The notes under the pieces: generated by a model
What the model was told of the DNA's origin: nothing
Databases searched by the model: none
What the model saw: only the letters and a program-made list of their open reading frames with translations
Shown here: piece by piece, positions 17,905 through 27,269 of the stretch
How the letters are laid out: every line of letters starts with the position of its first letter
How positions within the stretch are numbered: position 1 is the stretch's first letter
NCBI GenBank assembly: GCA_020634975.1
Contig: JACKAQ010000002.1
Coordinates: forward strand, 1-64,000
DNA: 64,000 bases
Direction: 5' to 3'
DNA from: JACKAQ01 sp020634975 [NCBI: Calditrichia bacterium]
GTDB taxonomy: Bacteria; Calditrichota; Calditrichia; RBG-13-44-9
Translations under genes and position numbers: made by a program

Positions 17905-19200
17905 TTAAAAAGATACGCCGGCTTCGATGATCCACTGGCGGTCGCCGGTATCGCTCCAGGCGTGGTCAATTCGCAACAAATAAATATACGGCAGGTGGAT
18001 GTGCAAACCGGCGCCGTAACCGGTAAAATGGTTTTTCAGCGATAATTCTTCGGAATGATTCCAGGTTGTGCCGCTGTCCACAAACAAGCCCAGGCTCAGT
18101 CCGTATTTCAATTGCTGGAAAAACACCGGCATTACCGGAGCGTTTTCCCACGATAAATAGCGTATGGGCACCAGCCCGATCCGCGCTTCAACGTGGTGCA
18201 TCATCAAATGGCGACCGGTGAGAATTTTGTCGAAATAGCCGCGAATGCGATTGCCGTAGCCGATAAAAATACGGTCGTAAATCGGCAGTTCGGATTCGGG
18301 AACGCTGTTGAACGTGAGCAATTGTTTGCCACCGATGCTGAGCCGGTTGTGCAGTTTGAAATAGACGCGGTTATCAAAATTGAATCGCCAGAATTGCGGT
18401 TGGTTTGCGGTCAACCCGGTGCGGGTGATGTTCCATTTGACATACGCCCCGTTGCGTGGATATTCGAACAAATCCCGTTTGTCGGTGCGAATTTGCAGCC
18501 CGAATTGCGGCACGACATCTGAACGATCTCCAGACACGCTGAACTGCCGGAATTCCACGGGAAATTCCACCCGTTTTACGGATGCTGAAAGCTGGACTGA
18601 GGTGTTGAGCGTCAACCGTTTGCCGAGTGAAACACCGCCGCCGATGTGCCGTTCATCGAAATCGAAAAATTTATTGCCCACCATTTTGCCAAAGGCGTTG
18701 ATGCCAAAAATGAATTTGGCGTTCCGCCCGAGCCAGGGATTATTGTAACGCATAAAAAATGACGGGTTGAAACCCAGCCAGCCGCCCAGCGCCAACTGCT
18801 CGTTCATGCCCCGGAAATTGGTGTGCGACAGCGAAAAGCCGTAGCTCACTTTGCTCCAGTCGCGTTCGTTAATAAACAGCAGCGGAACCGGGTAAACATA
18901 CCATGTTTCGGTCAATTGAACGGTGAGGATTTTGCCTTCGCCCTGCCCGATGATGCCCAATTCCACTCGGTTGAACAGAAATAAATTCATCAACCGATTT
19001 TGGATGAGTTGAAAATCTTCGAGATTGAGTTCGGCGGGAAAATCAAACGGTATCTCACGCAATACCACTTCATCGCGGGTTTTTTCGTTGCCAAAAACGA
19101 TGACACGTTCAATCAAAACCGGGAATGCATCTTCGTTTTGGGCAACCAAAACGCCGCTCGCAGCACCAAAAAACAACAAAAATAATCCAATAAATCGCAT
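17905..19200 (-). CDS. BamA/TamA-family outer-membrane protein with one POTRA domain
   Basis: A 431-residue Omp85-superfamily protein. After a signal sequence (FIGLFLLFFGAASG, cleavage near VLVAQ), one POTRA-like domain covers about residues 25-95 (IERVIVFGNEKTRDEVVLRE), followed by a beta-barrel of alternating aromatic strands ending in Phe, the usual outer-membrane insertion signal. It is much shorter than BamA (about 800), so it is an accessory family member, not the essential insertase. The start ATG 19200 is supported by AGAGGA six bases upstream; the longer frame to 19224 is not. Its partner or substrate is unknown. Confidence 0.85.
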   Translation of the reverse strand: MRFIGLFLLFFGAASGVLVAQNEDAFPVLIERVIVFGNEKTRDEVVLREIPFDFPAELNLEDFQLIQNRLMNLFLFNRVELGIIGQGEGKILTVQLTETWYVYPVPLLFINERDWSKVSYGFSLSHTNFRGMNEQLALGGWLGFNPSFFMRYNNPWLGRNAKFIFGINAFGKMVGNKFFDFDERHIGGGVSLGKRLTLNTSVQLSASVKRVEFPVEFRQFSVSGDRSDVVPQFGLQIRTDKRDLFEYPRNGAYVKWNITRTGLTANQPQFWRFNFDNRVYFKLHNRLSIGGKQLLTFNSVPESELPIYDRIFIGYGNRIRGYFDKILTGRHLMMHHVEARIGLVPIRYLSWENAPVMPVFFQQLKYGLSLGLFVDSGTTWNHSEELSLKNHFTGYGAGLHIHLPYIYLLRIDHAWSDTGDRQWIIEAGVSF

Positions 19201-19305
19201 AAATCCTCTATTTACAAAACCCAACAGCTTTATCCAGTTGTATTCATCATCGCAATTATTGCCAAAAAACTGTATTAAATCAACGATTTTTTTTGATGGC
19301 AGCCG

Positions 19306-20955
19306 TTACCCGATCCAGATTGGATTGGTGTGGCAAAAACACGGTTCGCCGTCCGGATGATCGCTGAACACCGACAACCGCAGATATCCGGTTGGCAATC
19401 CGTGGGGAAAATTGATGGTTTTCTCAATCGAACCTGCCGCCAAAACGGGCTGGATCAGTTGAATGGATTCTTTTCGGGTCGGAACATTTCCGGTGATCAA
19501 ACGGATTTCATTGATCTTGCCAAACTCCGCAGTGCTTTTCGCGGAAATTTGAGCAGTGAACGGCGTCTCAGCGGCAATAGTTTCGCCGGGAAAATGGCGT
19601 TGCCCGTTTTGATCGATGCTCAGCCACGCTGCCGGTCCGTTGGAAATAACCGCGCGTTTTCGGGAAAGTTGCGCCAAAACTGCGGTTTCGTCGGGCTTTT
19701 CTTCCAGAAAAATACCGGTGCGGGTTTGCCCGAGCAATTGCTGGCGATGAAAAACCATCTGCAACAGCGGAATTTTCACCTGCCGGAAATTGTTAAAGTT
19801 GCCGTGCGCGTCTGTTCCGGCAAAAATGCCGATTTGCTTTCCGGAGAGCAGCGCCTCACGCCATTTTTCAAATCCGTAATCGTAAAAAACATCTTTTCGC
19901 CCATTGAGCAATTGCCAGCCGCAGAGCGCCGGCAGATGGCGATCGTCGCGCCGCCAAAACCCGCGATTGAGCACCGCTTTTTGGGAAACCGGCGGCACGT
20001 CAAACGGGTGCGCCGCGATAATCAGGGCATCCGGATCGTTGGCATTTACCAGCGAAATCAGCTCCGGCAGCGTAAGCGTCGGTCGGTTGTGCAGCAGACG
20101 GTCGCCGCTGTCGCCCGTTCCGGGATAAAACCGGCGATTGCCCAATAGCAGGCAATGCACATTTTCGTTCCGGCTGTTCCCGACCGAAACTTCTTCCCCG
20201 GGAATGATGCAAATTTCCGGGTGTGCCGTTTGCGCCGCGTAAATGTGTTGTAAAAATTGATCCCAGCGCGGATTGGGTTGGCTAACGTGCCAATCATCAA
20301 CCGAGGGTTCGTCGAGATCAAACGAGTGATCGGTAATTGCGAAAAATGACAGCCCGAGCGATTGTGCGCAAACAGCCGTTTCGGCGATGGGCGCACCGAA
20401 TTCCACCGCGTCATCCGTGAAATTGCTGTGAATGTGGATATCGCCCCAATGCATGCCCGGAAGGGTGGGTAACCCACTTTCGCCAATAGTAATTTGAAAC
20501 GGCGCGGTTTTCAAACCGCGATAATTATCCTGCACCAACTGTTGTTGCCTGCCGTTAACAATGTATGCCAAGTTCGATAAAATCAGATACTTACCGGGTT
20601 CGGGAAAAGCAGTTTCCGGTAGCCAGAATGTATTGCTGGCAAAATATGTGTCGATTGCAGCATTCACCCGGAATGTGTGATTGGCAATAGCTTTTGCATC
20701 GCCAAATCGATAAATCGTGACCGAAATATCACCCAGTTTCACCGGAAAACGGTCGGCATCTTTCACAAACAAAAACAACGGAACAGCGTTGCCAACAGTG
20801 GCGCGATGCGGTAAATCGAACACTATTTCGGGTTCTTTTTTGAATAGCCGGGAGGGTAAACCGGGAATGCGAAAGTGGATTTCGGCATAACCAATCACAA
20901 ACCAAAGCAAAAATCCGAGCCAAAATGAGACATCAGGTGGTGTGGAAGCAGTCAT
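19306..20955 (-). CDS. PHP-domain metallohydrolase of the CehA/McbA type
   Basis: A 549-residue protein with a membrane-anchor-like N-terminus (about 9-28), an immunoglobulin-like region and a PHP-type metal-dependent phosphoesterase domain. Metal ligands are visible in GDIHIHSNFTDD, AITDHSFD, IPGEEVSV, AAHPFD and GTDAHGNF, the full set expected of the family. A C-terminal beta domain follows. CehA/McbA relatives hydrolyse carbamate or phosphate esters, but most are uncharacterised, so no substrate is assigned. It lies 105 bases upstream of the BamA-like gene, on the same strand. Confidence 0.85.
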   Translation of the reverse strand: MTASTPPDVSFWLGFLLWFVIGYAEIHFRIPGLPSRLFKKEPEIVFDLPHRATVGNAVPLFLFVKDADRFPVKLGDISVTIYRFGDAKAIANHTFRVNAAIDTYFASNTFWLPETAFPEPGKYLILSNLAYIVNGRQQQLVQDNYRGLKTAPFQITIGESGLPTLPGMHWGDIHIHSNFTDDAVEFGAPIAETAVCAQSLGLSFFAITDHSFDLDEPSVDDWHVSQPNPRWDQFLQHIYAAQTAHPEICIIPGEEVSVGNSRNENVHCLLLGNRRFYPGTGDSGDRLLHNRPTLTLPELISLVNANDPDALIIAAHPFDVPPVSQKAVLNRGFWRRDDRHLPALCGWQLLNGRKDVFYDYGFEKWREALLSGKQIGIFAGTDAHGNFNNFRQVKIPLLQMVFHRQQLLGQTRTGIFLEEKPDETAVLAQLSRKRAVISNGPAAWLSIDQNGQRHFPGETIAAETPFTAQISAKSTAEFGKINEIRLITGNVPTRKESIQLIQPVLAAGSIEKTINFPHGLPTGYLRLSVFSDHPDGEPCFCHTNPIWIG

Positions 20956-21392
20956 TCCCTTGCGCTTTTCAATCGTAATCGGTTACCGTTTTTCATTGGG
21001 GAAGTTACAGCACTTCCGGCAAAAATGCCAGATATTTCAGACACCAAAATGCCGGAGGCAATGGCTAATCAATCAAATTCTGGAAAGGGAATTTGGCGAA
21101 AAGCGAAAATTTTTTGGTACCTTTTATAACATGTTCATCAACTAACGCGCACTTTTTTGCTAAACTTTATGACGTATCAATTGTTTGGAAATTAGGCTTT
21201 TGCCCCTTTTTATCTAATAAAGAAAAACAGGAAAATTTGATCTAAATCTCTAAATAAGTAACAGAAATCGCTAAATTTTCCGATATAAAAAAGGTGCATA
21301 ACCGGCAACAAATTTATAAAGTTGGCTTTCATTTTTGATCTGTTCATAATTCTGCTGATCTGCGTTTTTGAACAGGTAACGGAGGTTTTAAG
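20956..21392. other. divergent intergenic region
   Basis: 437 bases between the divergent PHP gene and the sorting-domain protein gene. It is AT-rich towards the right. The only clear signal is GGAGG at 21380-21384, the ribosome binding site of the next gene. No convincing -35/-10 pair, hairpin, tRNA or small open frame was recognised. Confidence 0.5.
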
Positions 21393-23795
21393 ATGTTCCA
21401 CAGGAATGCGGCAAAAAAAATGATGCATACACAACGCAATTTAGTTTTTGTGATACTGCTGATATTTGGATTTTCCAGCAAGGTTTTTTCCCAAAAACCC
21501 GGAAATTTAGATTGGTTTGTAGGCGGTAAAAGTTTGATTTCGGAGCTTGGGACAGTAACACCCATATTGGATTATTCTCACAATTTTTCCGGAACCGGGA
21601 CATACGATAACGGAGAAAAACCGCAATCGAAAGTGTGGTTTCATGCTGGTAAATGGTGGTGCGTTTTTCCGACAAATTCGGGTGTTGCACAATCGGGAAC
21701 CTGGATTTTTCGACTGGATGTAGATGAATGGACACCTGTTTTGTTGATATCGAATGAAACCAATGTTCAGGCTGATTGTAAATCGATCGGGAGTGTAACC
21801 CATATATTATTACATAGTTACGACAATGAAGAAGGATACCTGGTTTCGGTTGAGCATAAACCATCAAGTAATTCATATCAAATTTGGAATAAGCGACCGG
21901 GCGGAACCGTTACGATTAGTTTGCCCAGTTCCGAAACAGCAACACTCGAAATTGACTCGGCAAATAAGATGTGGATAGCTTCTGAAAATGGATCTAACAT
22001 AATTGTAAAGCATAGCGACTATCCGTATACTTCTTTTTCGAGCCAGATAATTATTGCGGGCACGAATTCAGATGATATTTCTGCGATTATTGCGATGCCG
22101 GACGCAACCATCGGAATTCTGTGGTCGGATCAGAATGACGAGGTATTCTATTACAAATATCATGTTGACGGCGCAAACGAATCGACCTGGTCAGCTGCCG
22201 AAACGATAACCAACGGCGGTACCGGATTTGGAGACGACCACGTTAATTTGGCAGTTTCAAGTGATGGTAAATTATATGCTGGAGTAAAAACTACCGATGG
22301 TTCGGATATGTATATTTTGGTGCGCAACGGTACAAATTCCTGGACAACCTATTTTATTGACGGTTCCGGAACCAGACCGATGATCATATTAAGCGATTAC
22401 CACAGGACTATTTCTTTGGTTTATCAAGATAAAAACGGTGGAACCAATATTGTTTATAGCGAAGCTTCTATGGACAACTTAGTGTTCAGCTCTCGCACAA
22501 CGCTGATCGCCGGTTCAAATTGGAACGTATCCAGCACAAAACAGGCATATACAAATGAGCTGGTTTTTATTGCATCCAACGCCAGTACTGTGGTTGGTAT
22601 CTTTTTGAAAGGAAATTCACCGCAGCAGCAATTCGAAAAAACATTTACTTCCGGATGGAATATTGTTGGGATGCCGAGCGACGTTGTGGATTCCAATTAC
22701 CTCGGGCTGTTTCCGAATGCGGAAAACAACACATTGTATAGCTACGATTCCGGCAGCGGCTACTCCAACGAATTACATATTACCGAAGGAAACGGATATT
22801 GGGTAAAGTTTTCATCTTCCGGTAGTGCAGTGTTTACGGGCGATGCGCTTAACACAAATGATCTCGATCTGGCTTCCGGCTGGAACCTGATTTCCGGCAT
22901 TTCCTGTAGTGTTGCGCTGGATGATGTGACCGATAACAGCAGCATCATCGAACCGGGTACGCTGTTTGGTTTTTCCGGCGGCGGGTATGTTGCGTCCGAT
23001 GTTATCGAACAGGGGAAGGGCTACTGGATTTACGCCAATTCAGCCGGTACGATTACACTCGATTGCAATCCGCCGGTCGTAACGCTGGCAAAATCGCGCA
23101 GTGCTGCGCAAATTCGTTCGGATGTTCGGTTAGATGATCGTCCCCAACTGGTGTTCAGTAACGCGACCGGCACAACTCAAACGCTTTATTTTGCAACTGA
23201 AATATCGCCGGATGCGATGGCATCTTTCCAATTGCCACCGGTTGCGCCGTTTCCCAGTTTTGATGTGCGCTACCCGAACGACACCCGTTTAACGGATGAA
23301 GATTCGCCGCTTTTGGAAGTCCGATTGATCGATCGAACTGCGATGAGTGCCCGAAATTTACCGCTGAAATCCGGTGAATCTTATGTACTGGATTTAATGG
23401 CCGGACGGCAGGTAGTGGAGAGCATCCCGCTTTCGGAGGGTGAAACAATCACATTAGATCAGCCATATTTGACTGCAATTCAATTGCGTAAATCGTTGGA
23501 AATAAACGATGTTATCACCAGTTTTGCTGTTGAGCAAAATTTCCCGAATCCATTCAATCCGCAAACGGAAATCCGCTTCCAGATTCCGCAACATGAGTAT
23601 GTGGAAATCCGTATTTTTAATACGCTCGGTCAGGAAGTGCGCAATTTATTGGCTGAAAACCGGGAAGCGGGGAGCCACAAGATCATCTGGAACGGATTGG
23701 ATAACGGTGGTCGTGAAGTTGCCAGCGGGACCTATTTTTACAGCGTTGTTGCCGGAGAGCACCATATTGTAAAACGTATGGTGTTGTTGCGTTAA
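21393..23795 (+). CDS. secreted protein with T9SS-type sorting tail, beta-propeller-like
   Basis: An 800-residue exported protein. Start ATG 21393 follows GGAGG by eight bases, and a signal sequence (LVFVILLIFGFSSKVFS) ends near residue 35. Residues about 40-410 look like a sialidase/BNR-type beta-propeller, with repeated short W- and G-containing strands. Residues about 415-560 contain two related segments with the pattern SGWNIVGMP / SGWNLISGI and GNGYWVKF / GKGYWIYA. The C-terminus (about 710-800) is the FlgD-like sorting tail with QNFPNPFNPQTEIRF and ending KRMVLLR. Function unknown; surface attachment or release by a type IX-like system is inferred. Confidence 0.87.
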   Translation: MFHRNAAKKMMHTQRNLVFVILLIFGFSSKVFSQKPGNLDWFVGGKSLISELGTVTPILDYSHNFSGTGTYDNGEKPQSKVWFHAGKWWCVFPTNSGVAQSGTWIFRLDVDEWTPVLLISNETNVQADCKSIGSVTHILLHSYDNEEGYLVSVEHKPSSNSYQIWNKRPGGTVTISLPSSETATLEIDSANKMWIASENGSNIIVKHSDYPYTSFSSQIIIAGTNSDDISAIIAMPDATIGILWSDQNDEVFYYKYHVDGANESTWSAAETITNGGTGFGDDHVNLAVSSDGKLYAGVKTTDGSDMYILVRNGTNSWTTYFIDGSGTRPMIILSDYHRTISLVYQDKNGGTNIVYSEASMDNLVFSSRTTLIAGSNWNVSSTKQAYTNELVFIASNASTVVGIFLKGNSPQQQFEKTFTSGWNIVGMPSDVVDSNYLGLFPNAENNTLYSYDSGSGYSNELHITEGNGYWVKFSSSGSAVFTGDALNTNDLDLASGWNLISGISCSVALDDVTDNSSIIEPGTLFGFSGGGYVASDVIEQGKGYWIYANSAGTITLDCNPPVVTLAKSRSAAQIRSDVRLDDRPQLVFSNATGTTQTLYFATEISPDAMASFQLPPVAPFPSFDVRYPNDTRLTDEDSPLLEVRLIDRTAMSARNLPLKSGESYVLDLMAGRQVVESIPLSEGETITLDQPYLTAIQLRKSLEINDVITSFAVEQNFPNPFNPQTEIRFQIPQHEYVEIRIFNTLGQEVRNLLAENREAGSHKIIWNGLDNGGREVASGTYFYSVVAGEHHIVKRMVLLR

Positions 23796-23825
23796 ATCCA
23801 AATTTGACAGAAATTTATAAACACT

Positions 23826-23853
23826 AAATCCGGGCAAATGCCCGGATTTTTTT
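23826..23853 (+). terminator. Rho-independent terminator
   Basis: A perfect 10-bp stem, AAATCCGGGC (23826-23835) with GCCCGGATTT (23840-23849), loop AAAT, runs into seven T residues (23847-23853). It lies 31 bases after the sorting-protein stop and abuts the stop codon of the convergent antiporter gene. In the other direction the T-tract is short, so it is mainly a + strand terminator. Confidence 0.92.
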
Positions 23854-26092
23854 ATGTATTTTGAAGCTGCCAGTTGCCGGTTACCAAATTTTCCATCGAT
23901 TTTAGCTGTGCCAGAACATCCTCCGGCGAAATAGCGTTGAGCAACATATCCACACTTTCCGGATCGGAGGCGATTTTGGCAACATCTGCGAGCATCAGCA
24001 AATGGGTTTCGGGATCGCTTTCGGGATTCAGCATTATAATAAACAATCTCGATTTTTTGCGATCGTGTGCATCCAGTAACAATCCCTTTTGCAGCCGCAC
24101 AAAAATGCAGATCGGTTGCCGGATATCCGTCAAGCGAGTGTGCGGCATAACCACACCGTTGCTGAGGGTTGTGGGGATTTCGTCTTCCCTGGCTAATAAT
24201 TGTTTGAGGATTTGATCAATATTCAACTCGGGTTGGGTTTCCTTCGCAATACTCAAGGCATGCCGCAACAATGCTTCCAGCGAATCTATGTGCTCCATCG
24301 TAAGTATATGTTTTTTCTGAAGAAAGAGTGGCAAATGCTGAACCAGCCGAATGTAGCCGAGCAAGCTGGCATTCGCCATAGTGCCGATATCGAGATCGGT
24401 AACGCTGACTTTACCGGATTCCGCAGCCATTAGCGGAATCATTTGGCTGAGCTGATCAGGCGTTAGCAAATTCGCTGTTCGGGAAATCAAATTTGCCTCT
24501 TTATTGCGCAAATCATACGACACTTGCGAGGGTTTCGTAAGCGCCTGCCAAACCGGAATTCCCATATTTGATCTCAATGAATCTTTTTTCTCTTCATCGC
24601 CAGTCCAGCGGAAAAGGCGATCTTTTTTGACGATTTCCGACCAGCGCAGGCAAATCAGTTGATTGAGTTCGCGGTTATCTGTCAGCGCCAGCACATTGCC
24701 GATCCGTGACCGGATTTCATCGGGAACGGTGTTAATTTCCAGCGCATTCCCGATAAATGCGGTGATATCTTCCGCCCGGGATTCGCGAACGGCATCGGGA
24801 TTTGTGTCCACAATTATGCAGGTTGCTTCCACCTGTTTGCGAATGTAACGCGCAATTTTCCGGGCAAACGCATGACCACCGACGATCAGCCAGCCGTTTT
24901 TCTCTTTTTCGCGAACACCCATTAATCCTGCAACTTTTCTGGCGCTAAGTCCCTGAATAAAGATGGTTACGCCGATGACACTAAACGTAAACGCTTCGAT
25001 AAACGGACCCTCTACGTATCCTTTTGACGTCAGTTCCAGCGCAAAAAGTGACGCCATGGAACCGGCAACAATACCGCGCGGTGCGATCCACGACAGAAAC
25101 GCGCGATCGCGGGTGGAGAGATCGGTGCCAAATGTGCTCACCAAAATTCCCAACGGTCGAATGAGTAGCATGATACACAGTAGCGTTGCCGCACCTTTCC
25201 AGCCGAGATCGACAAAATTTTGCAAATCGAGATTGGCAGCGAGCAGGATAAACAGAAACGCAATCGCCAGATCCGTCAACTCGGATTTGAACTGTTTGAT
25301 CCGTTTGAGCTGCGGCGATTTGCTCCAGCCGAGCACCAGTCCCGCAACCACAACCGTTAAAATACCCGCTTCGTGCAGCACGATATCCGAAAGTCCGAAT
25401 AAAATTACGGCTCCGGCGAGTGCAAAAATATTGCCCTGGTCCTCGTGAATCCATTTTTTGGTGAGCATCAGGTGCATAACTTTCCCGCCGAGCAACCCAA
25501 AACCGATGCCAATCAGCACCCGAAAGCTAAATTGCTCAAAATGGGAAATTGGTGAACTTTCCGCGTTGAACCACTCAAAGCACAGTATTGCAATAAATAC
25601 GCCGATCGGATCGATGAGCACACCTTCCCAGTGCAGAATATCGTTGAGCTTTTCTTTTATATTGATCCGTTGCAGCAGCGGGGCGATTACTGTTGGTCCG
25701 GTAACGATTATCAGGCTGCCAGCCAGCATCGATAACCCAAATGAATAATCAAATAACAGATACACCACAGCCGCGGTGCCAAACCAGGTGATCAGCACGC
25801 CGAAGGTCAGCAATCGCCAGATCACTTGCGAAGCTTTTTTGAAACCTTCCGGGTTCAGGGTCAGTCCGCCTTCAAACAAGATAACCGCAACACACAGAGA
25901 GATGATAATTTGCAACCCGCTACCCAGTGAATCGGTGTTGATCAATCCGACAAATTCAGGTCCCAGCAAAATTCCACCGACGAGCAACGGCACAATTGCA
26001 GGCACTCGCATATGCCGCCCGACAGTCAACAAAATCACGCCAAAAAATATTGCAGAAACAATTGTGGTAAGCCGTATGTAATATATTTCCAT
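23852..26092 (-). CDS. CPA1-type Na+(K+)/H+ antiporter with TrkA-N and PTS EIIA-like domains
   Basis: A 746-residue fusion. Residues about 1-390 form a CPA-type antiporter core with 12-13 hydrophobic segments (GGILLGPEFVGL, EGGLTLNPEG, and GVLIDPIG with the transport Asp). Residues about 395-520 are a TrkA-N-like Rossmann domain (WLIVGGHAFARKIARY, IVDTNPD). Residues about 590-740 match a PTS EIIA-type domain, with the phosphorylatable His probably in VVMPHTR. The combination suggests that ion flux is controlled by nucleotide binding and perhaps by a nitrogen-PTS phosphorelay, which is inference. It follows ddl by 119 bases. Confidence 0.87.
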   Translation of the reverse strand: MEIYYIRLTTIVSAIFFGVILLTVGRHMRVPAIVPLLVGGILLGPEFVGLINTDSLGSGLQIIISLCVAVILFEGGLTLNPEGFKKASQVIWRLLTFGVLITWFGTAAVVYLLFDYSFGLSMLAGSLIIVTGPTVIAPLLQRINIKEKLNDILHWEGVLIDPIGVFIAILCFEWFNAESSPISHFEQFSFRVLIGIGFGLLGGKVMHLMLTKKWIHEDQGNIFALAGAVILFGLSDIVLHEAGILTVVVAGLVLGWSKSPQLKRIKQFKSELTDLAIAFLFILLAANLDLQNFVDLGWKGAATLLCIMLLIRPLGILVSTFGTDLSTRDRAFLSWIAPRGIVAGSMASLFALELTSKGYVEGPFIEAFTFSVIGVTIFIQGLSARKVAGLMGVREKEKNGWLIVGGHAFARKIARYIRKQVEATCIIVDTNPDAVRESRAEDITAFIGNALEINTVPDEIRSRIGNVLALTDNRELNQLICLRWSEIVKKDRLFRWTGDEEKKDSLRSNMGIPVWQALTKPSQVSYDLRNKEANLISRTANLLTPDQLSQMIPLMAAESGKVSVTDLDIGTMANASLLGYIRLVQHLPLFLQKKHILTMEHIDSLEALLRHALSIAKETQPELNIDQILKQLLAREDEIPTTLSNGVVMPHTRLTDIRQPICIFVRLQKGLLLDAHDRKKSRLFIIMLNPESDPETHLLMLADVAKIASDPESVDMLLNAISPEDVLAQLKSMENLVTGNWQLQNT

Positions 26093-26211
26093 GCGTTAGC
26101 CCGTTTTCGTTTGTGGGAAATGGTGATTTTCGGTGAGAATTTTCAGTGACAACATGCTTCACCTGCCGCACTTTTTGTCAGCTGTAATATAATCATTGAG
26201 CGGTGGAGATG

Positions 26212-27219
26212 TCAAACAGCCAATGCCTGGTCAATAATTTCGGTGATCAATGCTTCGAACGAGATGCCCGCAGCTTTTGCCGCTTTCGGCACCAGACTGG
26301 TGGCAGTCATTCCCGGCAGCGTGTTAATTTCCAGACAGGAAAACGTGCCATCTGTCCGCAGCCGGAAATCTGCACGGGCATATCCGGCACATTGAATCGC
26401 CGAAAATGTGCGCAATCCGGCTTCCTGAATAGCAGCCGCCAACGATTCGGGCAAATCCGCCGGAACGTGGTATTCCGTTCGCCCGCTCTGATATTTCGAT
26501 TCGTAATCGTAAATGCCGCTTTTCGGGACAATTTCCACGATGGGCAGCGTCCGGTTGCCGAGAATGGCGACGGTCAATTCCCTTCCAGGAACGAATTGTT
26601 CGATCAGTACCGATTCGTCAAATTCGAACGCCAGTTGTATCGCAGCGTCCAATTCATCCATTGCATTAACAATGGTTAGCCCGACTGTTGAACCCTGCGC
26701 GTTGGGTTTTACCACAAACGGTAGCCCCAATTTTTCGACTGCCTCATGCGAAACCGTCGTTTTGCGGGTGAGGTGAAGCCAGTCTGCAGTGGGCACATCG
26801 TTTGCGCGAAATAAAATTTTGGAGAGATGTTTGTCCATCCCAACCGCGCTGGAAACCGTGCCGCTGCCGGTGTAGGGAATTCCGGCGATATCCAGCAATG
26901 CCTGAATTTGCCCGTTTTCGCCATAGCCGCCGTGCAGCGCGTTGAACACCACATCAACCTTTTCGGCGAGCAGCCGGTCAACCGTTTTTAACAGATTACG
27001 GTTCAGCTCCGATTTGCGTTTTTCGATATCCGGCGGTGTGGTTTTTACCAAATGCGATGTATCAATTGTGTCGATGTCAATGAAGCTGTCGCCGAAGGCG
27101 CAGTCGATGGCGAGCACCGTGTGACCGCATTTTTGCAGTGCGCGGCTGACTGCCACACCCGTTGAAAATGAAACATCGCGTTCTGCTGATGTGCCGCCTA
27201 AAATTACTGCTGTTTTCAT
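26212..27219 (-). CDS. ddl: D-alanine--D-alanine ligase
   Basis: A 335-residue ATP-grasp enzyme making the D-Ala-D-Ala dipeptide of peptidoglycan precursors. The N-terminal GGTSAERDVSFSTG, the HGGYGENGQIQ motif, the ATP-grasp core (LPFVVKPNAQGSTVG) and the C-terminal LEINTLPGMTATSLVPKA are all present, so it should be active. The start is ATG 27219, opening MKTAVILGGTSAE; the open frame extends upstream into non-homologous sequence. It lies 50 bases after gltX in the same direction. Confidence 0.95.
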   Translation of the reverse strand: MKTAVILGGTSAERDVSFSTGVAVSRALQKCGHTVLAIDCAFGDSFIDIDTIDTSHLVKTTPPDIEKRKSELNRNLLKTVDRLLAEKVDVVFNALHGGYGENGQIQALLDIAGIPYTGSGTVSSAVGMDKHLSKILFRANDVPTADWLHLTRKTTVSHEAVEKLGLPFVVKPNAQGSTVGLTIVNAMDELDAAIQLAFEFDESVLIEQFVPGRELTVAILGNRTLPIVEIVPKSGIYDYESKYQSGRTEYHVPADLPESLAAAIQEAGLRTFSAIQCAGYARADFRLRTDGTFSCLEINTLPGMTATSLVPKAAKAAGISFEALITEIIDQALAV

Positions 27220-27269
27220 TGACGATCGTCCGACAATTGTTGTGAAATAAATAGTTGATTTAATTGAAA

